Positions 8,600-16,866 of a stretch of 64,000 nucleotides of DNA are shown in pieces. Source of the DNA: an uncultured Bacilli bacterium (GTDB lineage Bacteria; Bacillota_I; Bacilli_A; RF39; UBA660); contig CAJTZU010000001.1 of assembly GCA_910584165.1 (NCBI GenBank), forward strand, positions 1-64,000. Reading direction: 5' to 3'. The notes under the pieces were generated by a model. It was not told the origin of the DNA, searched no databases, and saw only the letters and a program-made list of their open reading frames with translations. Numbering within the stretch: the first letter of the stretch is position 1; each line of letters starts with the position of its first letter. The translations under genes were made by a program, and so were the position numbers.

Positions 8600-10756
8600 A
8601 TGATAGCAATACAAACAAATGAATGCTTATATATCATTAATATGGGGTTAGCAGAATTTTTAGAAAGTGCAGCTAATAATGCTTTATGGGAATCTAATCC
8701 AATGATTAAAGCAAAGATGGAAATGACTTTTTATAATAATAGCAGAATGCATTTTTTAAATTCAGTTATTCCTGAGATAAAATGTTGTGCTCGTTTAGTA
8801 GGAGACCAATTTACATTAAATTTTAAACCATTGGAATCTGTGAAGGATTTAGAATTCTTTGTAAAAGATGGAAAACAATACTCTTGTGAGCAGTCTTATC
8901 TTTTTGATGCTTCTCATGGAAAAGAAGTAGAGGGAGAAGTTGAAGAAAAGACAAATGCTCCAATCAATCCAGAGATTCATGCTCCAATTAATCCAGAAAT
9001 TGGCCCAGCTCATTTAAATCCAGAAGTTGATGCTAATAAGGGACCTATCAGTCCAGAAACAGGAGCAGGAACTTCAACAGATGAAGAGGTAGTAGGTGAG
9101 ACTAAGCAAGGAGAAAAACCAAATTCAGAAGGTTCTAATGCAACGGAAGAGGAAGAAAAATTAGAAGGTGGAGACAAACCTTCTAATGAAGATGAGGCAG
9201 AATTAGATGCTTCAGGCGAGGAAGAACTTACTGCTTCGAATTTAGAAAGCGAAGAAACAGTCAATTTATTTACAGAAGACCAAAAGAAAGCCGCAGCAGC
9301 ATTAGATAATCTTATTCATCATTTTCCAAATATTAATGATTTATCAGATGAGCATAGAGAAAGAATGGCTGCTTATGTAAGTTCTAATAAAAGCATGTTT
9401 AGAGAAATTGCTAGAAAATATTTAAAATCAAATGGATTCCAAGAAGATGTTGAGCATTTAAACTCAGAATATTATGTACCAAATGCTTTAGGTGTAAATC
9501 AAGAAATGATAGATTCTCTTTTGGTATTCCCAGAGATGGTACATATTCTTGCTAAATTTGATATGTCTAGAAATTTTTCACCTTCCTCAATTATTAATTC
9601 AATTTTTATGAGAATTTGTCCAGTTGGTGAATTAGATGTTGCAGAAGGAAAAAAATATTGTGCTTATATTCAAGAGTTTAAAATAACGAAAGAAGATTAT
9701 AAGGAAGCTGAAAGATCAATATTAGAAACTTATGGTTTAAAATCATTAAGAGGGCTTTCTTCAGAACAAAAACGTTTATATTTAGAAGAAGCTTTAGAAA
9801 AAGTTTATAATAGTAAATATGGGAGTATTGCATCACATGATAGACGAATGTTGGTAGAAGATGCAGATGAATATTTACAGAAATACCAAAAAGCATATTA
9901 TTTTCCAGATTATTTAACATGGACACAAATGGGACAATATGAATTTGATGCTAGAGAAAAGAAAGATCATATTACAATACCTATTCTTACACAAATTCAA
10001 AGTCAAAATGTATTTCATAAAAAATCTGTTAAAGTTGCAATTGTTCGTACGGACGGAACAGAACCAATAAGTTCTTATATTGAATTAAACGAAGATTTAT
10101 TATATGATGTTAAAGATTGTATTGTTTCTACCCCAGAAGGTAGAGTTTTAAAAGATTATTTTTGGGATGAAAGTACTCAACAAAGAATTACTAAAGAAGA
10201 GTATATGAAAATTTTAGATAGTAGAAGTCATGAAAGTGATACTTCTAAAATTGTAGAACATGCAATAGGTGATCCATTTGCTGATGAGACTCAAACAGAA
10301 TTGAATCAACAACCAATTCCTTTAACAGATGGTGGGGAAATGACGGCTACTGTTTCAGAAGAAAAAACATCTGGCATGTTGCTTAGTGATACCTTAAATG
10401 TTCAAAATGTAAGTTTTGGTGGAATTCCTGTTCAACCTTCAGAAACTGAAAAGAAAGAAGAAGATACATCTAAAGAAACAGGTACTCAATCAGGAACAGA
10501 GGAAGTACAACAAACAGGTGTAATTATAAATCCAGAAGTTTCAGCAGCATCAGCTACGACAACAGATGAAGAGGTACAATCAAAAGAAGCTAGTTATTCA
10601 ACAGAATTTTTACAAAGCATTGGTTTCCAACAATTGGCTGATGGCTCTATTGTTAACGCTGAAGGGCATAAGATATCAGATGAGCAACTTCAAATGTTAG
10701 CAGCATATTTTAATCTTTACCCAACAGACGAAGATGAAAAAGGAAAACAAATGTAA
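8600..10756 (+). CDS. Large acidic protein with NPE-type repeats, unknown function
   Basis: A 718-aa protein of unknown function. An N-terminal folded part (about 1-95) precedes a Glu/Pro-rich disordered segment (about 98-210) with repeated P-I-N-P-E-I-like units: APINPEI occurs twice, then LNPEV and ISPET. A central helical domain (about 220-560) follows, then a second acidic Ser/Thr-rich linker carrying INPEV, and a C-terminal block from FLQSIGFQQL. The module PE(T/V)-x-STDEEV appears in both linkers. There is no signal peptide or transmembrane helix. ATG 8600 follows AAGGATG; an in-frame ATG at 8591 overlaps that site. Promoter at 8543-8571; a thioredoxin-like lipoprotein gene follows at 18 bp. 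Confidence 0.6.
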   Translation: MIAIQTNECLYIINMGLAEFLESAANNALWESNPMIKAKMEMTFYNNSRMHFLNSVIPEIKCCARLVGDQFTLNFKPLESVKDLEFFVKDGKQYSCEQSYLFDASHGKEVEGEVEEKTNAPINPEIHAPINPEIGPAHLNPEVDANKGPISPETGAGTSTDEEVVGETKQGEKPNSEGSNATEEEEKLEGGDKPSNEDEAELDASGEEELTASNLESEETVNLFTEDQKKAAAALDNLIHHFPNINDLSDEHRERMAAYVSSNKSMFREIARKYLKSNGFQEDVEHLNSEYYVPNALGVNQEMIDSLLVFPEMVHILAKFDMSRNFSPSSIINSIFMRICPVGELDVAEGKKYCAYIQEFKITKEDYKEAERSILETYGLKSLRGLSSEQKRLYLEEALEKVYNSKYGSIASHDRRMLVEDADEYLQKYQKAYYFPDYLTWTQMGQYEFDAREKKDHITIPILTQIQSQNVFHKKSVKVAIVRTDGTEPISSYIELNEDLLYDVKDCIVSTPEGRVLKDYFWDESTQQRITKEEYMKILDSRSHESDTSKIVEHAIGDPFADETQTELNQQPIPLTDGGEMTATVSEEKTSGMLLSDTLNVQNVSFGGIPVQPSETEKKEEDTSKETGTQSGTEEVQQTGVIINPEVSAASATTTDEEVQSKEASYSTEFLQSIGFQQLADGSIVNAEGHKISDEQLQMLAAYFNLYPTDEDEKGKQM

Positions 10757-10774
10757 TAAAAATAGGGGGATGGA

Positions 10775-11275
10775 ATGAAGAAACTTTTTATAATTGTTTT
10801 GCTTTGCATAATAGTAATAGGTTGTTCTAGTAAGGAACCAAATATCACTAATAGCAATACTAATACAAGCACCAATACTAATACAACTACTAATACGAAT
10901 ACAAATTCTAATGAGGGAAAATATGAAGTCCATTTATATTTGTTTCATAGTAATACGTGTGGTCACTGTCAAAGTGAAATTAGTTGGTTAAATAGTATAG
11001 AGAAAGATTATTCATATTTAAAAGTTCATTATTATGAGGCTTCAGAAAATGCTGAATTATATCAAAAGGTAAAAGAAAAGCTTGGAATATCTAGTGTTTC
11101 TGTTCCTTTAACCATTATAGGAAATGATTACTATGTTGGCTTTTCGGAAGCAAAAGAAAGAAAGTTTTTAAGAATCATAAAAGAAGAATCTACTATTGAT
11201 AGATGTGATGTTGTAGATGCTATTATTCAAAATAAAAATGTAGAGGAATGTATAAAGAAAAATAAAAGAGGATAA
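10775..11275 (+). CDS. Thioredoxin-like lipoprotein
   Basis: A 166-aa surface lipoprotein. The signal peptide MKKLFIIVLLCIIVIGC has a lipobox (VIGC, Cys 17), so it is diacylated and anchored outside the membrane. A low-complexity Asn/Thr linker (about 22-48) leads to a thioredoxin-fold domain with active site CGHC in HSNTCGHCQSEISWL and a likely cis-Pro in SVSVPLTIIG. The role is probably thiol-disulfide exchange on secreted proteins. It follows the acidic repeat protein gene with GGGGGA as ribosome binding site, so it is likely co-transcribed with it. Confidence 0.8.
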   Translation: MKKLFIIVLLCIIVIGCSSKEPNITNSNTNTSTNTNTTTNTNTNSNEGKYEVHLYLFHSNTCGHCQSEISWLNSIEKDYSYLKVHYYEASENAELYQKVKEKLGISSVSVPLTIIGNDYYVGFSEAKERKFLRIIKEESTIDRCDVVDAIIQNKNVEECIKKNKRG

Positions 11276-11290
11276 AAGGCCTCTTTTTTA
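11264..11290 (+). terminator. Rho-independent terminator
   Basis: AAAAGAGG (11264-11271) and CCTCTTTT (11280-11287) with a T tail; it overlaps the stop of the lipoprotein gene. Confidence 0.8.
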
Positions 11291-11299
11291 TGGTATAAT
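11291..11299 (+). promoter_or_regulatory. Extended -10 promoter
   Basis: TG-G-TATAAT directly after the lipoprotein terminator, 23 bp before the TTG start of the next gene. Confidence 0.6.
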
Positions 11300-11321
11300 A
11301 AGAATAGTAGGAGTGATAACT

Positions 11322-11963
11322 TTGGAAAAATATATTTATGTTATATTAACAAGAACACTAACAATTCCTGGTAAAGTTATTCGTAAAGTTACTAGAAATC
11401 CTTATAGTCATGCTTCTATTGCACTAGATAAAAATTTTAATGAAATGTATTCTTTTGCGCGATTCCATTATCAAAATCCTATTGTGGGTGGCTTTGTTCA
11501 TGAAAATGTTCAAAATTTAAGTTTAGGGAAAGAGGAAGAAGTCTTTGTAAAAATATTTCGTATTCCTGTCACCAATTATCAGTATCGTAAATTAAAAAAA
11601 TATATTAGGCATTTCCAAGAAAATGAAGATAAATATATGTATAATTTATTAGAGCTGATTTTTTATCCTTTGGGAATTAAATTTAAAATTAGAGATTCCT
11701 ATATCTGCACAGAGTTTGTTATGCATTTATTAGATTATATTGAGATAGAACGAAAAGATTTAAAAAGTACAAGAGTAACCCCAGTTCAATTGAAACAGTG
11801 CTTAGAAGAATATGAGTACTATGATGGAAGCTTACAAAATTATATTTCTACAGTAGAACATGAAGAATTTGATAATCATTTTTTAGATAAAGAAAATCTC
11901 TTTTTCGTCGTTGGAAAGAGTATTAAACAATTAGGAAAATTGTTATTTAGAAAAATTACATAG
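11322..11963 (+). CDS. Permuted papain-like (YiiX/NlpC-P60-type) protein
   Basis: A 213-aa protein resembling permuted NlpC/P60 papain-like enzymes such as the YiiX/YaeF group. The candidate catalytic His is in NPYSHASIALD near residue 31 and the Cys in YICTEFVMHLL near residue 131, in the reversed order typical of the permuted fold. Such proteins act on amide or acyl bonds in peptides or lipids; the substrate here is unknown. TTG 11322 is chosen because AGGAG ends 8 bases before it, while the in-frame GTG at 11313 is part of that site. It is monocistronic between its own promoter and terminator. Confidence 0.65.
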   Translation: MEKYIYVILTRTLTIPGKVIRKVTRNPYSHASIALDKNFNEMYSFARFHYQNPIVGGFVHENVQNLSLGKEEEVFVKIFRIPVTNYQYRKLKKYIRHFQENEDKYMYNLLELIFYPLGIKFKIRDSYICTEFVMHLLDYIEIERKDLKSTRVTPVQLKQCLEEYEYYDGSLQNYISTVEHEEFDNHFLDKENLFFVVGKSIKQLGKLLFRKIT

Positions 11964-11989
11964 AGAATAAGAATGCTTATTCTTTTTTT
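11964..11989 (+). terminator. Rho-independent terminator
   Basis: AGAATAAG (11964-11971), loop AATG, CTTATTCT (11976-11983), then a T run. Confidence 0.85.
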
Positions 11990-12087
11990 ATGGTAGGGGA
12001 ATATACTAAAAGAAAGGAATAAAAATAGACTTTTTTCTATTAAAACTATTCTCAATTTACAAAAAATGCGCTATAATATTGATATAT

Positions 12088-12162
12088 TGCCCAATGGCCA
12101 AGCGGTAAGGCAGTGGACTCTGACTCCACGATGCGTTAGTTCGAATCTAACTTGGGCAGCCA
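12088..12162 (+). tRNA. tRNA-Gln (CUG)
   Basis: A 75-nt tRNA with encoded CCA. The acceptor pairs TGCCCAA (12088-12094) with TTGGGCA (12152-12158). The anticodon stem GTGGA/TCCAC closes loop CTCTGAC, giving anticodon CUG, which reads CAG. The T-arm contains GTTCGAATC. A TATAAT box lies at 12072-12077. Confidence 0.93.
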
Positions 12163-12206
12163 AGTGATAATAAATCTTTTAAAAGATTTTAGGAAGGAGG
12201 AATATT

Positions 12207-13247
12207 GTGAATTTATTTCAATATGCAAAGAAGTATGGTTCTTATTCTTTTTCTGAAGTTCCATTTAATGAAGTAGATAATATTGTTTTTACACAAATTC
12301 CTTATCTTCCATTAAATGAGATTGTAGGAGGTTTTGGAGAGGAACCAATTACAATTGAGGAATTAGTTAAAAGAATGTCTTCCTTAAAAATTAGGAAAGG
12401 TTTAAAAGGAACTTTTTATAAAAGTGTTTTTAAATTAATGAAGCAGTTAGCTACTACGAAAAGATACCAATCTTTGTTAGTTTATAATTATGTAAAAGAA
12501 GTAGATCATAATAAACAATTTGGAGCTATTACAATTAAACTTCCTGATAATAGTATCTATGTATCTTATGAGGGAACAGATACTGCTATTAGTGGTTGGA
12601 AAGAAGATGCTTGTATGACTTATCAATTTCCAATTCCAGCTCAGGAGTTAGCGCTTCGCTATTTAAAAAGAACTATTTCTATTCATGATAAAAGTATTAT
12701 GTTAGGTGGACATTCTAAAGGTGGTAATTTAGCTGTCTATGCAGCTATGGAATCCCCTAGCTATCTCCAAAGAAAAATAAAAGTAGTTTATAATAATGAT
12801 GGGCCAGGATTTCTAAAAGAAATTGTAGAGTCTAAAAAATATCAAAAGATAAAAAGTAAGATTTATAAAATTGTTCCTCATGAGAGTGTAGTAGGCATGC
12901 TCCTTTATTATGATGGATATATGAAGTCTATCAAAAGTAAGAGAAAAAGTTTATTGCAACATGATCCATTTCATTGGCAAATTTCTGAGACTTCTTTTAC
13001 AGAAGACAATTTAAGTAATTATAGTATTCGTGTTCACGAAAAAGTAAAAGGTTGGGTAGAAGACTTGCGGGTTCATGAGCGCGAACGTTGTGTAGAAGAT
13101 TTATTCGATACTTTAGCTTTTTCAGATGTATTAGAAACTTATGATTTCTTCTCTATCGGGAAATCCATTTCTACCATTCGTGAGATTAGACATTTAGAAG
13201 AAAGCAGTAAAAAGAATTTATGGGATGCAGTAAAGATAATAGTTTAA
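12207..13247 (+). CDS. Mbeg1-like alpha/beta-hydrolase (DUF2974)
   Basis: A 346-aa lipase-like alpha/beta-hydrolase of the Mbeg1-like family. The nucleophile elbow is GGHSKGGNLAVYAA (about 172-185), with the Ser in G-H-S-K-G and conserved KGGNLA. YVSYEGTDTAISGWKED (about 116-132) matches the family's GT-D core. A conserved Asp in NNDGPGF and a late His supply the rest of the triad. There is no signal peptide; the substrate is probably a lipid or small ester but is unproven. It starts with GTG at 12207 after AAGGAGG (12194-12200). It follows tRNA-Gln and ends at a bidirectional terminator. Confidence 0.8.
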   Translation: MNLFQYAKKYGSYSFSEVPFNEVDNIVFTQIPYLPLNEIVGGFGEEPITIEELVKRMSSLKIRKGLKGTFYKSVFKLMKQLATTKRYQSLLVYNYVKEVDHNKQFGAITIKLPDNSIYVSYEGTDTAISGWKEDACMTYQFPIPAQELALRYLKRTISIHDKSIMLGGHSKGGNLAVYAAMESPSYLQRKIKVVYNNDGPGFLKEIVESKKYQKIKSKIYKIVPHESVVGMLLYYDGYMKSIKSKRKSLLQHDPFHWQISETSFTEDNLSNYSIRVHEKVKGWVEDLRVHERERCVEDLFDTLAFSDVLETYDFFSIGKSISTIREIRHLEESSKKNLWDAVKIIV

Positions 13248-13306
13248 ATAACTATCATTGAAGATGGACTTATCTGATTCATATTTTGATAATTAGAGCC
13301 ACAGAA

Positions 13307-13336
13307 AAAGAAAACGACAATATAGTCGTTTTCTTT
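13307..13336. terminator. Bidirectional terminator
   Basis: AAAGAAAACGAC (13307-13318) and GTCGTTTTCTTT (13325-13336) form a 12-bp perfect stem with loop AATATA between convergent genes. Confidence 0.9.
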
Positions 13337-13871
13337 ATCGGGCTAAAACTTTTGAAGTAACTTCACTATGCTTTTTTTTAGGTTCCCCAATAGATAGAAC
13401 GTATTCTTTAGAACCGATAATGTGCTCTTCTTGTAAAGATACCTCATCAGCGTTAAAAGTACCAGTAGTTGGAAGCATCATAAATCTATTTTGCTGTATA
13501 GCGGGTTTATCTTCGTGAATAATTTTGTATTGTATTTTATATAGGCGAGCCTTTTTAATAGATTCAGCATCCGTATAGATATTTATTTTTGTAAGGGAAG
13601 AAGATAATTGTTTAAGCGCTAAGTCAGCTAATTTTATATTGATACTCTTTAGTGCTAATTCAGAACTTCCAAAAATAAATGTACTGTACATATAACTTGA
13701 AAGTAAACTAATAAAAGAATGAGCTTCTGGATTAATAGCATGAGTAGTGAAATTAATAGGCACGATAACTCCTGTACTTATTGCCATTTTGCTTGCAAAT
13801 CTTTTAAAGTCAAAACCTGTATTTGCTTTCATTATTTCATTTACTAAATCATAGTTAATAATCAGTTTCAT
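13335..13871 (-). CDS. Hypothetical protein
   Basis: A 178-aa protein without a recognisable family. There is no signal peptide; a central hydrophobic stretch (SFISLLSSYMYSTFIFG, about 50-66) could be buried rather than membrane-spanning. The C-terminal third is charged. ATG at 13871 (minus) follows AGAGGTG; a GTG three codons upstream lies within that site. It is convergent with the Mbeg1-like gene and is a single-gene unit. Confidence 0.5.
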   Translation of the reverse strand: MKLIINYDLVNEIMKANTGFDFKRFASKMAISTGVIVPINFTTHAINPEAHSFISLLSSYMYSTFIFGSSELALKSINIKLADLALKQLSSSLTKINIYTDAESIKKARLYKIQYKIIHEDKPAIQQNRFMMLPTTGTFNADEVSLQEEHIIGSKEYVLSIGEPKKKHSEVTSKVLAR

Positions 13872-13989
13872 AAAAAACACCTCTTTGCTTAAGATACTTT
13901 ATCATTTCATACGAAAAAAATCAACTTAAAATGAAGATAGTACAAATAATTATTGGGTATATATTTTCTAAAAAAATGTATAATAGATA

Positions 13990-14018
13990 TTGTAAAATAT
14001 TTTTAACTATGCTACAAT
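13990..14018 (+). promoter_or_regulatory. SigA-type promoter of tRNA-Met
   Basis: TTGTAA (13990-13995), 17-bp spacer, TACAAT (14013-14018), 18 bp before the tRNA. Confidence 0.7.
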
Positions 14019-14036
14019 AATATTGTTCTTATTTAT

Positions 14037-14113
14037 GGCGATGTAGCTCAGTTGGCTAGAGCACATGGTTCATACCCATGGTGTCGAGAGTTCGAATCTC
14101 CCCGTCGCTACCA
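14037..14113 (+). tRNA. tRNA-Met (CAU), elongator type
   Basis: A 77-nt tRNA with encoded CCA. Anticodon stem CATGG/CCATG closes TTCATAC, so the anticodon is CAU. The acceptor GGCGATG pairs with CGTCGCT using two G-U pairs. The whole closely resembles Bacillus elongator tRNA-Met (GGC start, CGCTACCA end) and lacks the three G-C anticodon-stem pairs of initiators. A lysidine-modified tRNA-Ile2 cannot be fully excluded. Confidence 0.9.
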
Positions 14114-14123
14114 TTTTAATAAT

Positions 14124-14151
14124 AACTAGATAAGATAATATCTAGTTTTTT
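14124..14151 (+). terminator. Rho-independent terminator
   Basis: AACTAGATA (14124-14132) and TATCTAGTT (14139-14147) then T6; ends the tRNA-Met transcript. Confidence 0.85.
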
Positions 14152-14198
14152 CTTGGTTAATATATTATAATAGTAGTAATAGAAAATAGGAGGATTAT

Positions 14199-14561
14199 AT
14201 GAATGAAAATTTAGCAGCTATGATGTTTGATTTTTTAAAGGAAAGAGTAGGGGAAGAAGTTTCTTGCACAAAATGGACTTATGGTATACGGATGGAATGT
14301 GAAGGAGTTTTAGAGGAAGTAGTTCCCTTTGAAAAAGTAATGATTAGTAAAAGTATCATTCCTTTTGTTGGAGATAGAGAAGCAATAGAAAGTATTTCGT
14401 TAAAGAAAAATGGTTCTGTCATTTATTCTAACCCTAAAGTAGAAAACTATGATAGAAAAGGGGAAGAGGTAGCCCTTGCTCAAGAAGAAATGCTAGGATA
14501 TAGTGTTGCTCGCAATGGACTATATGGAGGTAAACAGGAAAGTAAAGAGAAATATCATTAG
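14199..14561 (+). CDS. Hypothetical protein, first of a tandem paralogous pair
   Basis: A 120-aa small protein of unknown function. The core pattern MM-x-(10)-GEEVSC ... G-x-L-x-x-V-x-PF ... IPFV is shared with the next gene, so the two are diverged tandem duplicates. The fold appears mainly beta with an N-terminal helix (NENLAAMMFDFLKERVG). TATAAT at 14166-14171 and an AGGAGG ribosome binding site precede it. It carries a C-terminal tail rich in Lys and Glu that the sister lacks. Confidence 0.55.
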   Translation: MNENLAAMMFDFLKERVGEEVSCTKWTYGIRMECEGVLEEVVPFEKVMISKSIIPFVGDREAIESISLKKNGSVIYSNPKVENYDRKGEEVALAQEEMLGYSVARNGLYGGKQESKEKYH

Positions 14562-14579
14562 AAATGTAAAGGAGAATAT

Positions 14580-14876
14580 ATGCAGGCACTTTTAGCAAAT
14601 ATGATGCAACAGACTTTAAGTACTAAAATAGGAGAAGAAGTCTCTTGTGTATCTTATGAAAGCGGAGAAATGATAGAATACCGTGGAATATTAAAGCAAG
14701 TGTTACCTTTTAATGGTATTCAAATAGATGAAGATTTTATTCCTTTTGTGAGTCATGAGCAAGTGATTCATGAAATTATTCATGTGCCAGAAAACCAATC
14801 TTTATATATGAATCCAGACACATTAGGATATATAAAGGATGAGTTTGAGGAACCAGACATGAAATATAAAAAATAG
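14580..14876 (+). CDS. Hypothetical protein, second of a tandem paralogous pair
   Basis: A 98-aa protein aligned with the preceding gene product by GEEVSC (about 19-24), RGILKQVLPFNGI (about 36-48) and FIPFV (54-58). Function is unknown. The 18-bp gap and a ribosome binding site in AAAGGAG indicate co-expression. It is shorter than its partner at the C-terminus and ends at a terminator hairpin. Confidence 0.55.
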   Translation: MQALLANMMQQTLSTKIGEEVSCVSYESGEMIEYRGILKQVLPFNGIQIDEDFIPFVSHEQVIHEIIHVPENQSLYMNPDTLGYIKDEFEEPDMKYKK

Positions 14877-14897
14877 TTCAGTTTTACTGAACTTTTT
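14875..14897 (+). terminator. Rho-independent terminator
   Basis: AGTTCAGT (14875-14882), loop TTT, ACTGAACT (14886-14893), T tail. Confidence 0.85.
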
Positions 14898-14937
14898 CTT
14901 TATTTTATTGTATAATAATGGTAAAAGTTGGTGAAGT

Positions 14938-15351
14938 ATGAAAAAATTGAATATTATTGTGGTATATGATAGAGAAGAAGAAAACATTTTGTTTTGTTTG
15001 CGAAAGAAAGAGCCTTATAAAGGAATGTATAATTTAGTAGGAGGGAAAGTAGAAAAAGCGGAAAAGAATATTACTTCTGCTTACCGAGAACTAGAGGAAG
15101 AAACGGGTATTACTAAAAAAGATATTTCTTTAAAACATGTAATGACCTTTACATATCCTATTAGTGAAATAGAATTATATGCTTATGTTGGAAAGTTAAA
15201 GAAAAAGGTATCATTAGTAGAAGAAATTAATCATTTATGTTGGTTTCCAATAGAAGAAAACTTTTGGGATATGAATCGATTTGCTGGAGAAGGAAATATT
15301 GCACATGTTTTGGAACAAATCAAAATATATCATGACCAGCTTTTAAAATAA
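14938..15351 (+). CDS. Nudix hydrolase
   Basis: A 137-aa Nudix-fold pyrophosphohydrolase. The Nudix box begins at GGKVEKAEK near residue 39 and ends in YRELEEETGI near residue 62, matching G-x5-E-x7-R-E-U-x-E-E-x-G-U with the metal-binding RELEEE intact. The family hydrolyses nucleoside diphosphates linked to another moiety, for example oxidised dNTPs (MutT-like) or dinucleotides. The short length and KLNIIVVYDREE start suit a MutT/8-oxo-type member, but the substrate is inferred only. A TATAAT lies between it and the preceding terminator. Confidence 0.85.
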   Translation: MKKLNIIVVYDREEENILFCLRKKEPYKGMYNLVGGKVEKAEKNITSAYRELEEETGITKKDISLKHVMTFTYPISEIELYAYVGKLKKKVSLVEEINHLCWFPIEENFWDMNRFAGEGNIAHVLEQIKIYHDQLLK

Positions 15352-15399
15352 AACTTACGAAAAGTTTAAAAAAATGATATAATTTTAGTAGGTGTTGTT

Positions 15400-15618
15400 A
15401 TGAAAGAAAAGTTAAAAGAAAATGTAAATACTCTGAATTTGGAAGAGACTTTAATTGATAAAATGGAAAAAAATAAAATTCTAACAATAGAAGATTTATG
15501 GAAATTGAAAAGAAAAGATTTGAAGGAATTAAAATTTACAGATTCTGAGATTAATAAAATAGTGATTTGCTTAGAATTATATGGTATTGATTTGGGAAAA
15601 AGAGTTTGGAAAGCATAA
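15400..15618 (+). CDS. Stand-alone RNA polymerase alpha-CTD-like protein
   Basis: A 72-aa protein made almost wholly of a helix-hairpin-helix unit resembling the C-terminal domain of RpoA: LNLEETLIDKMEKNKILTIE, then DLWKLKRKDLKELKFTDSEI, then a final helix ending LYGIDLG. In the true alpha-CTD this fold contacts UP elements and activators. Here there is no N-terminal dimerisation domain, so it may bind DNA or a partner by itself. It lies 48 bp after the Nudix gene and 24 bp before an M29 aminopeptidase gene. Assignment is by pattern and should be tested by profile search. Confidence 0.55.
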   Translation: MKEKLKENVNTLNLEETLIDKMEKNKILTIEDLWKLKRKDLKELKFTDSEINKIVICLELYGIDLGKRVWKA

Positions 15619-15642
15619 GTAGTACGAAAGAAAGGAACCTTT

Positions 15643-16848
15643 ATGAAAGAAAAATATGCTCTATTGTTGTTAGATAAATGTTTAGATTTAGAAAATAGTA
15701 GTTATTTATATATTCATTACCCAAAAGAAGTAGAAGATTTTGCTACAATAGTTAAGAAAGTAGCAGAAGCAAAGGGAATTATGGTAGAGTTGGGATTAGA
15801 AGAAGAAACTGTAATTGCTCAAGAATTATTAAAGACGAATTTGGAAGATATTTCTTCTAATCCTTTATTTACGAGGGAAAATTGGAATAGAGTTGCTAAG
15901 GAAAATGGAGCCATTCTTTTTTTAGAAACTGTTCTAGAAGATTCTTATCAAAATGTCGATACTGCACGTTTTGAAGAATTAATGAAAGCAAGAAGAAACA
16001 GTAAACCAATTTATAATGAAAAGTTAGACTCAAAAGAATTGTCTTGGTGTATTGCTTCTTATCCAAGCAAGTGTTGGGCGGAGCAACTATTTCCGAATGA
16101 TTTTAACGGATATCAAAAATTATTAGATTTAATTTATCAGGTGTCTATGGTTGATAGAGAAAATCCAGTGGAAGCCTGGACTCAGGAATTAGAAAATAGT
16201 AGAAAAAGAGCAAATTATTTAAATTCTTTAAAAATAAAAAAGCTTCATTATGAAAATAGTTTAGGAACTTCTTTTACAGTCTCTCTTCCTTCTGCTTATC
16301 AATTTTGTAGTGCTGGAGAGATAGATGCCTATGGAAAAGAAATTATTGTAAATATGCCTTCCTATGAAATCTTTACTTCTCCAGATTATCGGACGACAGA
16401 AGGAATTATCTATAGTTCAAAACCTCTATTTTATCAAGGCAAAAAAATAGATGACTTTTATCTAGTTTTTAAAGAAGGAAAAGTAGTAGAGTTAAAAGCA
16501 AGAGTGGGCGAAGACATTTTAAGAGGAATTGTTTATGGGGAAGAAAATAGTTGTTATTTAGGGGAAATAGCGTTAGTAAATACGAATTCACCTATTTCTA
16601 AAACTGGCTATATCTTTCAAACCACTTTATTGGATGAGAATGCTTCTTGCCATGTAGCGCTTGGTTGTGGGTTTAGTGAAGCTATTGTAGATGGCGTTCA
16701 GATGACAGAAGAAGAGCGTTATGAAAAAGGAATTAATAAATCGAAAACACATGTTGATTTTATGATAGGAACACCAGATTTAAAAATAGAAGCGTTGACA
16801 GAAGATGGTAAAACGATTATTATTTTTGAAAATGGAAATTTTGTATAG
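15643..16848 (+). CDS. M29-family aminopeptidase
   Basis: A 401-aa metallopeptidase of family M29 (thermophilic aminopeptidase / AmpS / PepS type), length normal for the family. Signatures in the catalytic half are the NMPSYEIFTSPDYRTTEGII segment (about 236-255), VVELKARVGEDIL, LGEIALVNTNSPIS, CHVALGCGF and the final KSKTHVDFMIGTPDL, which contains metal-binding His and Asp. It removes N-terminal residues from cytoplasmic peptides using two metal ions. It probably shares a transcript with the alpha-CTD-like gene upstream. Confidence 0.88.
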   Translation: MKEKYALLLLDKCLDLENSSYLYIHYPKEVEDFATIVKKVAEAKGIMVELGLEEETVIAQELLKTNLEDISSNPLFTRENWNRVAKENGAILFLETVLEDSYQNVDTARFEELMKARRNSKPIYNEKLDSKELSWCIASYPSKCWAEQLFPNDFNGYQKLLDLIYQVSMVDRENPVEAWTQELENSRKRANYLNSLKIKKLHYENSLGTSFTVSLPSAYQFCSAGEIDAYGKEIIVNMPSYEIFTSPDYRTTEGIIYSSKPLFYQGKKIDDFYLVFKEGKVVELKARVGEDILRGIVYGEENSCYLGEIALVNTNSPISKTGYIFQTTLLDENASCHVALGCGFSEAIVDGVQMTEEERYEKGINKSKTHVDFMIGTPDLKIEALTEDGKTIIIFENGNFV

Positions 16849-16866
16849 AGAGTAAGAGGAAATCAA

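Noticed and set aside
9010..9264. Open minus-strand frame inside the acidic repeat protein gene.
   Set aside because: Ser/Pro-rich shadow of the Glu-rich coding strand; no ribosome binding site or family.
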